This document shows, in pieces, positions 33,425-45,735 of a stretch of 64,000 nucleotides of DNA (its first letter is position 1; every line of letters begins with the position of its first letter). The stretch covers positions 722,695,405 to 722,759,404 of the forward strand of contig CM022298.1 in the NCBI GenBank assembly GCA_011799875.1, read 5' to 3'. The position numbers were made by a program, and so were the translations under genes. This DNA comes from Thinopyrum elongatum. Taxonomy: Eukaryota > Streptophyta > Magnoliopsida > Poales > Poaceae. The notes beneath the pieces are model-generated. The model saw nothing but the letters and a program-made list of their open reading frames with translations, was not told the DNA's origin and ran no database searches.

Positions 33425-33966
33425 TATCATGGATTTGTCACGGCAGATGTCCTAGCGAAAGGACTTAGGAGTGGAGCCATCGCAACTAGGTTAGCTTGAA
33501 GGGGTTGAACGGGAAAAAGGACACAAGGAGTTTACCCAGGTTTGGCCCCTCTCAACAAGGTAAAAGCCTACGTCCTGCTTCTAGTTGTATTGCTTGGGTT
33601 TCAATTACAAGGGAGCGAATATGCTTGACCTAGTTCTCGACTGTTTGTTTCTTGAGTTAACCCGCCGCCGGGTCACCCCTTTATATACAGGTTGATGCCC
33701 GGTGGCTTACAGAGTCCCGGCCGGCTCACACAAATGTGACCGGCTCGGTTTGTTACTAAACCTGCCTTACAGAGCAAGTTAACACATGGCAGCTCACACC
33801 CTTGGGCCTTGAGTCACCTCCGGGTCTTGGGCCTTCAATAAGCCTGCTTTATGAACCGCCACCTCTATATCTTCTTCAGCCCTCTTGGGCCTTCTCACCT
33901 TAAGTCGCCAATGGTGTGACCCGGCCCCTCCTGGGCGGGTCATACCTTGGAGTTATATCCCCAACA
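33425..33966 (-). repeat. G1 5' LTR
   Basis: It pairs with 10455-10995. Its plus-strand left end is TATCATGG rather than TGTCATGG, so one terminal dinucleotide is mutated. The other end, CCCCAACA, is intact and is followed by the acttt duplication. Confidence 0.9.
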
Positions 33967-34932
33967 ACTTTGATATTTTAAGTGAGAAATCACCATAATA
34001 AAAGTGACTCCGCACATTCAAAAGGGTGCACCATAAGGGATAAACATCTCAGGCAATTCATAATAGCATGATATAGTATAGGCCTTTCTGACGGAGAAGT
34101 CTTTATTTTCTTCGTCTTCGGCTTTTGCGTCGGTGTCCACCTTCGCGAATATTGCCACCACCTTGTCGATGCACCAGATAATATTGCTATCTCTATTGCT
34201 AATAAAATTAGTGCATTACATAAGGTTGACATCCAAGTCATTAAAGTGACAATCATATGCCTCCAGCCATCATGCCGACTCATGACACGCAAGTCATATT
34301 AATTAATTTACATAACATAGTCATTTCATACATAATCAAATAAATATGATGAATGCTATACCACATCATATGCCATCCTACAAAACCAAGTTAGATGCCT
34401 CTAATCCGTTTATGCAAAATTTTATTTTACGTGGCTTCTAAGGTTTTGACTTAAACCGCAGCTACCAACGTTCACCATCAAGTACGATTATTAATGTCAC
34501 TAGATTAACTTTGCGGGGCATATGAAACATGAGATAATAAAATCTCGAGCCCCATAATAAACTTTGTCATATCCAAGAATCCCGTGCAGACCATATCTGC
34601 ATTGCCCTTTAGTCTGCGAAACATCCATCTACCTTGACTATGGAGGAACCCAAAGAACTGAAGCACAACGTTGATCTATCAACTAGCATTCTCAGGAGCA
34701 GCATGGAAGGATCACGGATAGCCAGAACTTTGTCACAGAAGATTCCACCATGCCGTCAAGCTCAGGACTAGGAAAATTCAAGGGAAGCAACAAGAACATC
34801 GGGTTATATATTTCATCTACTACTCACATAAATAATTTTCAGTAATAGTACTCATCTACTACAAAATCATATTATGCAATACCCTTACATCTCCTGTATT
34901 CTAGATCGAAATCTGCATCTACGCATAGCACA

Positions 34933-34946
34933 GCTCATGATGCCAC
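34933..34946 (-). promoter_or_regulatory. Copia B primer binding site
   Basis: The minus strand reads GTGGCATCATGAGC next to the LTR. It resembles the initiator-Met-tRNA site TGGTATCAGAGC used by most plant copia elements, with changes. Confidence 0.6.
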
Positions 34947-35128
34947 TGTAGGGTAATGCGACAGAAAAAGATTCCGGACTACGAACACGCCAAGGACCAC
35001 TATGAAGATGCATACAAGGTTTTGTTTCGAACATTACTGACTCATAGCATAGTGAGAGTAGAGTCAATGAAGATCATCGATGCAGATCCCCACAGCTAGG
35101 AATTACAACCTCCCAACCGCAAGGATGT

Positions 35129-35133
35129 CCTCC
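35129..35133. repeat. Target-site duplication of the Angela-type element (left copy, cctcc)
   Basis: cctcc precedes the LTR start TGAAGGAAATATGCC and recurs at 43943-43947 after the LTR end CCCAACA. The A2 LTR at 53787 onward shows the uninterrupted target. Confidence 0.9.
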
Positions 35134-36911
35134 TGAAGGAAATATGCCCTAGAGGCAATAATAAAGTTGTTATTTTATATTTCCTTATTCATGATAAATG
35201 TTTATTATTCATGCTAGAATTGTATTGATCGGAAACCGAAATACATTTGTGAATACATAGACAAATATTGTGTCCCTAGTGAGCCTCCACTTGACTAGCT
35301 CGTTGATCAAAGATGGTTAAGGTTTCCTGACCATGGACATGAGTTTTCATTTGATAACGGGATCACATCATTAGGAGAATGATGTGATGGACAAGACCCA
35401 TCCATTAGCTTAGCATATTGATCGTTCAGTTTTATTGCTATTGCTTTCTTCATGTCAAATACATATTCCTTCGACTATGAGATTATGAAACTCCCGAATA
35501 CCGGAGGAATGCCTTGTGTGCTATCAAACATCACAACGTAGCTGGGGGATCATAAAGATGCTCTACAGGTATCTCCAAGGGTGTTTGTTGGGTTGGCATA
35601 GATCGAGATTAGGATTTGTCACTCCGAGTATCGGAGAGGTATCTCTGGGCCCTCTCAGTAATGCACATCATAAGAAGCCTTGCAAGCAAAGTAACTAATG
35701 AGTTAGTTGCAGGATGATGTATTACAGAATGAGTAAAGAGACTTGCCAGTAATTAGATTGAACTAGGTATGTAGATACCGATGATCGAATCTCGGGCAAG
35801 TAACATACCGATAGACAAAGGGAATAACGTATGTTGTCATAACGGTTCGACCAATAAAGATCTTCGTAGAATATGTAGGAACCAATATGAGCATCCAGGT
35901 TCCGCTATTGGTTATTGACCGGAGAGGTGTCTCGGTAATGTCTACATAGTTCTCGAACCCGTAGGGTCCGCACACTTAACGTTCGATGAGGATTTAGTAT
36001 TATATGAGTTATGTGACTTGGTGACTGAATGTTGTTAGGAGTCCCGGATGAGATCACGGACATGACGAGGAGTCTTGATATGGTCGAGAGGTAAAGATTG
36101 ATATATAGGACGATGGTATTCGGACACCGGAAGTGTTCCGGAGGGTACCGGGTATATATAGGGTCACCGGAAGGGGTTCCGGGCACCCCCCGGCAAAGAT
36201 ATGGGCTTAATGGGCCAAGGGAGGGACAGACCAGCCCACAAGGGGCTGGTGCGCCCCTCCACCAGGACGGCCAGCCCTAGGGAAAGGAAAGGGGGGAGGG
36301 CAAGTCCCTCCTTACTTCCCCTCCTCAAGGGAGAAAGGAATGGGAGGGCGCCACCTCCCCCGTCCTTCCCATGGCGCCTATACAAGGAAGGGGGGGCCGA
36401 ACCAGGGCAGCAGCCCCAGTGGGATTCGGCCCCACTTGGGGCGCCCCTTGGCCTCTCCCTTCTCCCCTCTCCCTCCCACCTATATATATGAGGAGGGGGG
36501 CGCCTAGCACACACAACATCAATTGTTAGCCGTGTGCGGCACCCCCTCCACAGTTTACGCCTCGGGTCATATCTTCGTAGTGCTTAGGCGAAGCCCTACG
36601 TGGATCACTTCACCATCACCACGCCGTCATGCTGACGAAACTCATCTACTTCCTCGACATCTTGCTGGATCAAGAGGGCGAGGGGCATCATCGAGCTGAA
36701 CGTGTGCAGAACTCGGAGGTGCCATACGTTCGGTACTTGATCGGTCGGAGCTAGAAGAAGTTCAATTACATCAACCGCGTTGTCAAATGCTTCCGCTTAT
36801 GGTCTACGAAGGTAGGTAGACACACTCTCCCCCTCATTGCTATGCGTCTCCTAGATAGATCTTGCGTGAGCGTAGGAAATTTTTTGAAATTGCAAGCTAC
36901 GTTTCCCAACA
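35134..36911 (+). repeat. 5' LTR of the Angela-type element
   Basis: It starts TGAAGGAAATATGCCCTAG and ends TTTCCCAACA (1778 bp). It includes a likely TATA region (cctatatatatgagg, about 36478-36492) upstream of the transcript start, typical of this family. Confidence 0.95.
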
Positions 36912-36926
36912 GTGCCATCCGAGCCA
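36912..36926 (+). promoter_or_regulatory. Primer binding site of the Angela-type element
   Basis: gtgccatccgagcca follows the LTR end directly. It is the initiator-Met-tRNA complementary site with changes from TGGTATCAGAGCC. Confidence 0.75.
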
Positions 36927-38150
36927 GGTCTATGCGTAGATGATATGCACGAGTAGAACACAATGAGTTGTGTGCAGTGATCGTCATACTGCTTACCACC
37001 AATGTCTTATTTTGATTCGGCGGTATTGTTGGATGAAGCGCCCCGGACCAACCTTACATGACCACGTTCATGAGACCGGTTCTACCGACAGACATGCAAC
37101 TAGTTTTGCATAAAGGTGGCTGGCAGGTGTCTGTTTCTCCTACTTTAGTTGAATAGAATTTGACTGCGGCCGGTCCCTGTTCAAGGTTAAAACAGCAAAC
37201 TTGATAAATCACCGTTGTGGTTTTGATGCGTAGATAAGAACGGTTCTTGCTAGAAGCCCGTAGCAGCCACGTAAAACTTGCAACAACAAAGTAGAGGACG
37301 TCTAACTTTTTTTTGCAGGGCATGTTGTGATGTGATATAGTCAAGACATGATGTGATATACATTGTTGTATGAGATGATCATGTTTTGTAAAAGTTATCG
37401 GCAACCGGCAGGAGCCTTATGGTTGTCTCTTTATTGCATGAAATGCAAACGCCATGTAATTGCTTTAGTTTATCACTATGCGTTAGCGATAGTTGTAGAA
37501 GCAATAGTTGGCGAGACGACCAAGACGCAACGATGGAGATCAAGGTGTCGAGCCGGTGATGATGGAGATCATGACGATGCTTTGGAGATGGAGATGAAAA
37601 GCACAAGATGATGATGGCCATATCTTGTCACATATTTTGATTGCATGTGATGTTTATCTTTTATGCAACTTATTTTGCTTAGTACGGCGGTAGCATTATA
37701 AGATGATCCCTTCACTAAATTTCAAGGTATAAGTGTTCTCCCTGAGTATGCACCATTGCGACAGTTCATCGTGTTGAGACACCACGTGATGATCGGGTGT
37801 GATAGACTCTATGTTCAAATACAATGGGTGCAAGATAGTTTTGCACATGCGGAATACTCGGGTTAAACTTGACGAGCCTGGCATGTACAGATATGGCCTC
37901 AGAACACTGGAGACTGAATGGTCGAACGTGAATCATATAGTAGATATGATCAACATAGAAATGTTCACCATTGATGACTACTCCATCTCACGTGATGATC
38001 GGACATGGTTTAATTGATTTGGATCACGTATCATTTAGATGACTTGAGGGATGTCTATCTAAGTGGGAGTTCTTAAGTAATTTGATTAATTGAACTTAAT
38101 TTATCATGAACTTAGTCCTGATAGTTTTTGCATATGTATGATGTAGATCA
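36927..38150 (+). other. 5' leader of the Angela-type element
   Basis: Over 1.2 kb of untranslated leader between the primer site and the gag ATG at 38151. Short frames here are not supported. Long leaders are usual for BARE/Angela elements. Confidence 0.7.
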
Positions 38151-39048
38151 ATGACCCATGCTACCGTTCCCTTGAATTTTAATGCATTCCTAGAGAAAGC
38201 TAAGTTGAAAGATGATGGTAGCAACTACACGGACTAGGTCCGTAACTTGAGGATTATCCCCATTGCTGCACAGAAGAATTATGTCCTTGATGCACCACTA
38301 GGTGAAAGGCCCTGCTGCAGGAGCAGATGCTGATGTTATGAACATATGGCAAGCTCGATCTGATGACTACTCGATAGTTCAGTGTGCCATGCTTTACGGC
38401 TTAGAATCAGGACTTCAAAGACGTTTTGAACGTCATGGAGCATATGAGATGTTCCAGGAGTTGAAGTTAATATTTCAAGCAAATGCCTGAGTTGAGAGAT
38501 ATGAAGTCTTCAACAAGTTCTATAGCTGCAAGATGGAAGAGAACAGTTCTGTTAGTGAACACATACTCAGAATGTCTGGATATCATAATCACTTGACTCA
38601 GCTGGGAGTTAATCTTCCAGATGATAGTGTTATGAACAGAGTTCTCCAATCACTGCCACCAAGCTACAAAGGCTTCATGATGAACTATAATATGCAAGGG
38701 ATGGAGAAGACAATTCCCGAGCTCTTCGCAATGTTCAAAGCTGCGGAGGTAGAAATCAAGAAGGAGCATCAAGTGTTGATGGTTAACAAGACCACTAGTT
38801 TCAAGAAAAAGGGCAAGGGAAAGAAGGGGAACTTCAAGAAGAATGGCAAGCAAGTTGCCACTCCCGGGAAGAAGCCCAAAGCTGGACCCAAGCCTGAAAC
38901 TGAGTGCTTCTACTGCAAAGGGACTGGTCACTGGAAGCTGAACTGCCCCAAGTATTTGGCGGATAAGAAGGATGGCAAAGTGAACAAAGGTATATTTGAT
39001 ATACATGTTTTTGATGTGTACCTTTCTAATGCTCGTAGTAGCGCCTGA
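38151..39048 (+). pseudogene. Angela-type gag with CCHC knuckle
   Basis: ATG 38151 begins MTHATVPLNFNAFLEKAK but hits TAG at 38235, where Trp is expected after YTD. A one-base frameshift lies near 38305, and another stop follows at 38488-38490. The remainder is open from 38491 and carries the gag C-terminus (SLPPSYKGFMMNYNMQGM), a Lys-rich linker and the zinc knuckle CFYCKGTGHWKLNC (about residues 130-143 of the 38533 frame). It would form the virus-like particle and package RNA; this copy cannot make an intact Gag. Confidence 0.9.
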
Positions 39049-39054
39049 GTTTTT

Positions 39055-39837
39055 AAAACTGGTTCGATTGCTCATATTCGTAACTCGAAATAGGGGCTAC
39101 GGATTAAACGAAGATTGGCTAAGGACGAGGTGACGATGCGCGTCGGGAATGGTTCCAAGGTTGATGTGATCGCCGTCGGCACGCTACCTCTACATCTACC
39201 TTCGGGATTAGTTTTAGACCTGAATAATTGTTATTTGGTGCCAGTGTTGAGCATGAACATTATATTTGGATCTTGTTTAGTGCGAGATGGTTATTCATTT
39301 AAATCAGAGAATAATGGTTGTTCTATTTATATGAGTAATATCTTTTATGGTCATGCACCCTTGAAGAGTGGTCTATTTTTGTTGAATCTCGATTGTGGTG
39401 ATACACATATTCATAATATTGATGCCAAAAGATGCAAAGTTGATAATGATAGTGCAACATATTTGTGGCACTGCCGTTTAGGTCATATTGGTGTAAAGCG
39501 CGTGAAGAAACTCCATGCAGACGGGCTTTTGGAATCACTTGATTATGAATCATTTGATACTTGTGAACCATGCCTCATGGGTAAGATGACTAAAACTCCA
39601 TTCTCCAGAACAATGGAGCGAGCCAATGACTTATTGGAAATAATACATACAGATGTATGCGGTCCAATGAGTGTTGAGGCTCATGGCGGGTATCGTTATT
39701 TTCTGACCTTCACATTTGATTTGAGCAGATATGGGTATATCTACTTGATGAAACACAAGTCTGAAACATTTGAAAAGCTCAAAGAATTTCAGAGTGAAGT
39801 GGAGAATCATCGTAACAAGAAAATAAAGTTTCTATGA
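39055..39837 (+). pseudogene. Angela-type protease remnant and integrase N-terminal half
   Basis: The protease active site is degraded (KTGSIAHI in place of a D-T-G core, then a stop at 39092). From about 39115 the frame is open. The GAG-pre-integrase zinc finger WHCRLGHIGVKRVKKLHADG ... CEPCLMGK lies at about residues 118-160, followed by the first catalytic Asp of the core (EIIHTDVCGPM). A TGA at 39835-39837 sits right before the second catalytic motif. Confidence 0.9.
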
Positions 39838-41289
39838 TCTGATCGCGGAGGCGAATATTTGAGTTACGAGTTTGGCCTTCATTTAAAACAATGTGGAATA
39901 GTTTCACAACTCACACCACCTGGAACACCACAGCGTAATGGTGTGTCCGAACGTCGTAACCGTACTTTATTAGATATGGTGCGATCTATGATGTCTCTTA
40001 CCGATTTACCACTATCGTTTTGGGGTTATGCATTAGAGACAGCTGCATTCACGTTAAATAGGGCACCGTCTAAATACGTTGAGACGACACCGTATGAACT
40101 ATGGTTTGGCAAGAAACCTAAGCTATCGTTTCTTAAAGTTTGGGGTTGCAACACTTATGTCAAAAGGCTTCAGCCTGATAAGCTCGAACCCAAATCGGAG
40201 AAGTGCGTCTTCATAGGATACCCTAAGGAAACAATTGGGTACACCTTCTACCACAAATCCGAAGGCAAGATCTTTGTTGCCAAGAATGGAAACTTTCTAG
40301 AGAAGGAGTTTCTCTCGAAAGAAGTTAGTGGGAGGGAAGTAGAACTTGATGAGGTAATTGTACCTTCTCTCGAATTGGAAAGTAGCTCATCACAGAAAAC
40401 CATTCCCGTGATGCCTACATCAACTAGAGAGGAAGCTAATGATGATGATCATGAAACTTTAGATCAAGTTACTACCGAACCTCGTAGGTCAACCAGAGCA
40501 CGTTCCGCACCAGAGTGGTACGGTAATCCTGTTCTGGAAGTCATGTTACTAGACCATGACGAACCTACAAACTATGAAGAAGCTATGATGAGCCCAGATT
40601 CCGATAAATGGCTTGAGGCCATGAAATCTAAGATAGGATCCATGTATGAGAACAAAGTGTGGACTTTGGTTGACTTGCCCGATGATCGGCGAGCCATAGA
40701 GAATAAATGGATCTTCAAGAAGGAGACTGACGCTGATGGTAATGTTACTGTCTACAAAGTTCGATTTGTCGCGAAAGGTTTTCGACAATTTCAAGGAGTT
40801 GACTACGATGAGACTTTCTCACCCGTAGCGATGCTTAAGTCTGTCCGAATCATGTTAGCAATTGCCGCATTTTATGATTATGAAATCTGGCAAATGGACA
40901 TCAAAACTGCATTCCTTAATGGATTTATTAAAGAAGAGTTGTATATGATGCAACCAGAAGGTTTTGTCGATCGTAAAGGTGCTAACAAAGTGTACAAGCT
41001 CCAGCGATCCATTGATGGACTGGTGCAAGCATCTCGGAGTTGGAATATACGCTTTGATGAGGTGATCAAAGCATATGGTTTTATACAGACTTTCGGAGAA
41101 GCCTGTATTTACAAGAAAGTGAGTGGGAGCTCTGTAGCGTTTCTAATATTATATGTGGATGACATATTATTGATTGGAAATGATGTAGAATTTCTGGATA
41201 GCATAAAAGGATACTTGAATAAAAGTTTTTCAATGAAAGACCTCGGTGAAGCTACTTATATATTGGGTATCAAGATCTATAGAGATTGA
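39838..41289 (+). pseudogene. Angela-type integrase C-terminal half and reverse transcriptase
   Basis: It opens with SDRGGEYLSYEF (second catalytic Asp) and reads NGVSERRNRTLLDMVRSMM (catalytic Glu), then the integrase-RT linker GCNTYVKRLQPDKLEPKSEK. RT starts around residue 260 of the 476-codon frame (ENKWIFKKETDADGN, KTAFLNGFIKEELYMMQPEG). YVDDILLIGND at 41152 onward is the catalytic site. A TGA at 41287-41289 ends the frame after GIKIYRD. Domain order IN-RT is diagnostic of copia. Confidence 0.95.
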
Positions 41290-42135
41290 TCAAGACGCTT
41301 AATAGGACTTTCACAAAGCACGTACCTTGATAAAGTTTTGAAGAAGTTCAAAATGGATCAGTCAAAGAAAGGGTTCTTGCCTGTGTTACAAGGTGTGAAG
41401 TTGAGTCAGACTCAATGCCCTACCATTGCAGAAGATAGAGAGAAAATGAAAGTTATTCCCTATGCCTCTGCCATAGGTTCTATCATGTATGCTATGCTGT
41501 GTACCAGACCTGATGTGTGCCTTGCTATAAGTCTGGCAGGGAGGTACCAAAGTAATCCATGAGTGGATCACTGGACAGCGGTCAAGAACATCCTGAAGTA
41601 CCTGAAAAGGACCAAGGATATGTTTCTCATTTATGGAGGTGACAAAGAGCTCTTCGTAAATGGTTACGTCGATGCTAGCTTTGACACTGATCCGGATGAC
41701 TCTAAGTCACAAACCGGATACATATTTATATTGAATGGTGGAGCTATCGGTTGGTGCAATTCCAAGCAGAGCGTCGTGGTGGGATCTACGTGTGAAGCAG
41801 AGTACATAGCTGCTTCGGAAGCAGCAAATGAAGGAGTATGGATGAAGGAGTTCATATCCGATCTAGGTGTAATACCTAGTGCATCAGGTCCAATGAAAAT
41901 CTTTTGTGACAACACTGGAGCAATTGCCTTAGCGAAGGAACCCAGATTTCACAAAAGAACCAAACACATCAAGAGACGCTTCAACTCCATCCGTGATCAA
42001 GTCAAGGAGGGAGACATAGAGATTTGCAAAATACATACAGATCTGAATGTAGCAGACCCGTTGACTAAGCCTCTTCCACGAACAAAACATGATCAGCACC
42101 AAGACTCCATGGGTGTTAGAATCATTACAATGTAA
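41290..42135 (+). pseudogene. Angela-type RT C-terminus and RNase H
   Basis: The frame resumes after the stop with STYLDKVLKKFKMDQSKKG and is cut again by TGA at 41560-41562. From 41563 it runs 190 codons with the RNase H acidic residues in YVDASFDTDPDDSKSQTGY, STCEAEYIAASEAA and IFCDNTGAIALAKEP. It ends HTDLNVADPLTKPLP before the final stop. RNase H would degrade the RNA template. Confidence 0.9.
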
Positions 42136-42153
42136 TCTAGATTATTGACTCTA

Positions 42154-42168
42154 GTGAAAGTGGGAGAC
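42154..42168 (+). promoter_or_regulatory. Polypurine tract of the Angela-type element
   Basis: gtgaaagtgggagac directly precedes the 3' LTR start TGAAGG at 42169. Confidence 0.9.
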
Positions 42169-43942
42169 TGAAGGAAATATGCCCTAGAGGCAATAATAAA
42201 GTTGTTATTTTATATTTCCTTATTCATGATAAATGTTTATTATTCATGCTAGAATTGTATTGATCGGAAACCAAAATACATGTGTGAATACATAGACAAA
42301 TATTGTGTCCCTAGTGAGCCTCTACTTGGCTAGCTCGTTGATCAAAGATGGTTAAGGTTTCCTGACCATGGACATGAGTTCTCATTTGATAACGGGATCA
42401 CATCATTAGGAGAATGATGTGATGGACAAGACCCATCCGTTAGTTTAGCATATTGATCGTTCAGTTTTATTGCTATTGCTTTCTTTATGTCAAATACATA
42501 TTCCTTCGACTATGAGATTATGCAACTCCCGAATACCGGAGGAATGCGTTGTGCGCTATCAAATGTCACAACGTAACTGGGTGATCATAAAGATGCTCTA
42601 CAGGTATCTCCGAAGGTGTTTGTTGGGTTCGCATAGATCGAGATTAGGATTTGTCACTCCGAGTATCGGAGAGGTATCTCTGGGCCCTCTAGGTAATGCA
42701 CATCATAAAAAGCCTTGCAAGCAAAGTAACTAATGAGCTAGTTGCAGGATGATGTATTACAGAACGAGTAAAGAGACTTGCCAGTAACGATATTGAACTA
42801 GGTATGTAGATACCGACGATCGAATCTCGGGCAAGTAACATACCGATGGACAAAGGGAATAACGTATGTTGTCATAACGGTTCGATCGATAAAGATCTTC
42901 GTAGAATATGTAGGAACCAATATGAGCATCTAGGTTCTTCTATTGGTTATTGATCGGAGAGGTGTCTCGGTCATGTCTACATAGTTCTCGAACCCGTAGG
43001 GTCCGCATGCTTAACGTTTGATGACAATTTAGTATTATATGAGTTATGTGACTTGGTGACCGAATGTTGTTTGGAGTCCCAAATGAGATCACAGACATGA
43101 TGAGGAGTCTCAAAATGGTCGAGAGGTAAAGATTGATATTAGGACGATGGAATTCAGACACCGGAAGTGTTCCGGAGGGTACCGGGTACATATAGGGTCA
43201 CCGGAAGGGGTTCCGGGCACCCCCGACAAAGATATGGGCTTAATGGGCCAAGGGAGGGACAGACCAGCCCACAAGGGGCTGGTGCGCCCCTCCACCAGGC
43301 CGGCCAGCAATAGGGAAAGGAAAGGGGGGAGGGCAAGTCCATGCTTCCTTCCTCTCCTCAAGGGAGAAAGGAAAGGGAGGGCGCCACCTCCCCCTTCCTT
43401 CCCCTGGCTCCTATACAAGGAGGGGGGGCGAACCAGGGCAGGAGCCCAAGTGGGATTCGGCCCCACTTGGGGTGCCCCTTGGCCTTTCCCACCTCCCTCC
43501 CACCTATATATATGAGGAGGGGGGCGCCTAGCACACACAACATCAATTGTTAGCCGTGTGCGGCGCCCCCCTCCACAGTTTACGCCTCCGGTCATATCTT
43601 CGTAGTGCTTAGGCGAAGCCCTGCGCGGATCACTTCACCATCACCGTCACCACGCCGTCGGGCTGACGGAACTCATCTACTTCCTCGACATCTTGCTGGA
43701 ACAAGAGGACGAGGGACGTCATCGAGTTGAACGTGTGCAGAACTCGGAGGTGTCATACGTTCGGTACTTGATCAGTCGGAGCTAGAAGAAGTTCGACTAC
43801 ATCAACCGCGTTGTCAAACGCTTCCGCTTACGGTCTACGAGGGTACGTAGACACACTCTCCCCCTCGTTGCTATGCATCTCCTAGATAGATCTTGCGTGA
43901 GCGTAGGAATTTTTTTTAAATTCCATGCTATGTTTCCCAACA
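42169..43942 (+). repeat. 3' LTR of the Angela-type element
   Basis: A 1774-bp copy of 35134-36911 with TG...CA ends and the cctcc duplication beyond. Confidence 0.95.
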
Positions 43943-45735
43943 CCTCCCTCATCTGCTCCTCGGACGGTCCCTCGGACAGCCCTTCGGGAGGCCGTCGGAC
44001 AGCCCCTTGGACGGTGTCTCGGAAAAACCTTCAGGAGGACCCTCGAACAGCCCCTCGGGAAGAATATTGAACCTACGACCTCTCTACAGGGTTGCACACA
44101 TACGATGTCAACTATCTGGCAGGGTTTCGCCGTCAGAACTTGTTCCCACCAGAGCCCGGACTGCCTTTCGGCTCTTTGAACTTATTTCGTGTGAGGGAGA
44201 GAAGAAAGCCAGATAATGCATGGCATGTGTATGAGAGTTGAATGAGTTTGGAGAGCTCCTCTCCACCTCTATTTATAGGGGAGGAGGAGGTGGTGGTGGC
44301 TAATATTTTCAGCCCAAAAGGTAGGTGGCCCCTACATGGAAGTGGCTCACAAAAGCCACCAAACATGGGTGGGAAAAGCCACACATGGGGGCTTTTCCAC
44401 CCTTGGCCGGCCACCTCTTGGCCGCCCACATGGGGGGCCCCACCTCCCATGAAACAAGCCTCCACCAAACGTGGATGCTCCCTCCCCAAAAATCCATCAA
44501 ACAAGGGCTGCCCCCCAAAGGGGGCGCCCCAACAAAACAGCCCATGAATGATGGGATATTGTCCCCTCACGCTGGGACAAGATGTTTTCCGTAACCGTTT
44601 CTTCCAAAAAAATCCGGAAGGTCCCAAAACATTTCTGGCACCCTCTAAAATTATTCTGGGCCTATTCCGAAATATTCCGGTATGGTGGTTTAATTCTGAC
44701 ACATTTTTTTTTCTCCGAAACAATTCCAGTAGCTCCGAGACACTTCCGGTTTTCTCTCCGAAACTTTTCCGTCATCTCCAAAACTTTTTAGGTATCTTTC
44801 TCTCAGACTCGCTGTCTAGTATTCAGCAGATAGATGATCCTTAAGCCTGTGACCATGTAGGTTCGGTGAAGTATAGACATGATCGGAACACTTTTTGATC
44901 AATGATCAATAGCGGAACCATGGACATCCATATTGACCCCTATACCCGCACGAATAAATATTCCAGTGAACCTGTAGTTGCCGTCTGCTATTCCTGTTGC
45001 TTCGTGATATACTACAAACACCCAAGGTGAGATTTATCGGTATCCCCATGAATCAACAACTTGTCCACTATGCCAGTTACCTCGTTACCAGTTTTGTTAT
45101 CTTTTTTTGTTTTTGGGTTCCGGCATCCCTGTGATCAAATCACATCGGGTCTGGCCAGACGATGATGGATACCATAACACTGAGAGGGCCCCAAGAATAT
45201 CTCTCCATTGTCGAAGGAGCAAATCCCAATCTTGAGTTATCTAGTTCCTTGTTATACTTTTCCATGAACCCGTAAGCCACCGTAATAGCCACCCTGTTAC
45301 AGATGATGTTTAAAAAACCCCAAAGTTCATGAAGGAACTCGTTACTCTCATGGTCTAAGGAATTATGCACATGTTAACTTTCTCTGTGTTATTAACCATT
45401 ATCTTGTGACGAATGTATCTCATAGCATAACGTCAATTTGGGTCGATTCAACACAAGTGTTATTCTAACATTGTGCCCTCAAAGTTGCTGGCATAGTCAT
45501 GCCCATGATCAGGGAAACAGGACCATCATGCAACACTTGAGCTAGTCTTAGAGGCACTACTAGGAATACATTTCACTGTTTATTATCCCGCACGTGCAAA
45601 TGAGTTTCCCTCTGAGCCTCATGGTTATTGTAGACTCGAGAATCATTGTAGTTATAGCATGGAATGTAAACATCAATTACAAACTTGGAGATACAAAATA
45701 AGTATTATCATTGCCTCTAGGGCATATCTCCTACG
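43943..45735 (-). mobile_element. Copia element B, right arm (rest of 5' LTR)
   Basis: It starts with the duplicated cctcc and continues the B LTR cut at 35133. It matches the A2 LTRs (for example 53787-55534) to their end and reads ctcctacg at 45728-45735, where A2 has ctcctaca. On the minus strand this is the LTR start TGTAGGAGATATGCC with the first base changed. It joins A1 protease sequence at 45736, so B inserted in A1. The B LTR is therefore about 2 kb in two pieces. Confidence 0.85.

Larger units (their letters stand above)
10455..33966 (-). mobile_element. G1: Tat-lineage Ty3/gypsy retrotransposon with antisense ORF
   Basis: This is a complete element in outline. It has LTRs of 541 and 542 bp, a 5-bp target duplication, gag, protease, RT, two RNase H domains and integrase on the minus strand. 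A multi-exon antisense ORF is on the plus strand between pol and the 3' LTR. Without the nested G2 (15262-25169 plus duplication) it is about 13.6 kb. An antisense extra ORF and a second RNase H are established hallmarks of the Tat lineage (Grande, Retand and RIRE2 types). By eye the two LTRs differ at roughly 30 sites, and gag-pol carries several frameshifts, so it is an old inactive copy. Confidence 0.9.
33967..35133 (-). mobile_element. Copia element B, middle arm (leader and start of 5' LTR)
   Basis: It begins with the acttt duplication and continues the B leader interrupted at 10454. It matches the A2 leader (about 52405-53611) block by block. The B 5' LTR starts at 34947 (TGTAGGGTAATGCGACAG) and is cut at 35134 by the Angela-type element, with duplication cctcc at 35129-35133. 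There is no coding sequence. Confidence 0.85.
35134..43942 (+). mobile_element. Angela/WIS-type copia retrotransposon, nested in the LTR of B
   Basis: A full-length 8.8-kb element on the plus strand has two LTRs of about 1.77 kb, a primer binding site, gag, protease, integrase, RT, RNase H in copia order, and a polypurine tract. LTR termini and duplications are clear. The LTRs differ at about 2-3% by eye over the first 300 bp. Gag and pol carry stops and a frameshift, so it is not autonomous now. Among the LTR elements here it is the youngest-looking. Confidence 0.95.

Noticed and set aside
36164..36522. Pro/Gly/Arg-rich frames inside the Angela-type LTR (and 43110-43595 in the other LTR)
   Set aside because: They lie in the GC-rich promoter part of the LTR, and the same frames appear in both LTR copies on both strands. 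They are LTR composition, not genes.
43943..45735. A solo LTR rather than part of B
   Set aside because: Its missing start lies at 34947-35133 across the Angela insertion with the cctcc duplication, and it is contiguous with the B leader. So it is the 5' LTR of B.
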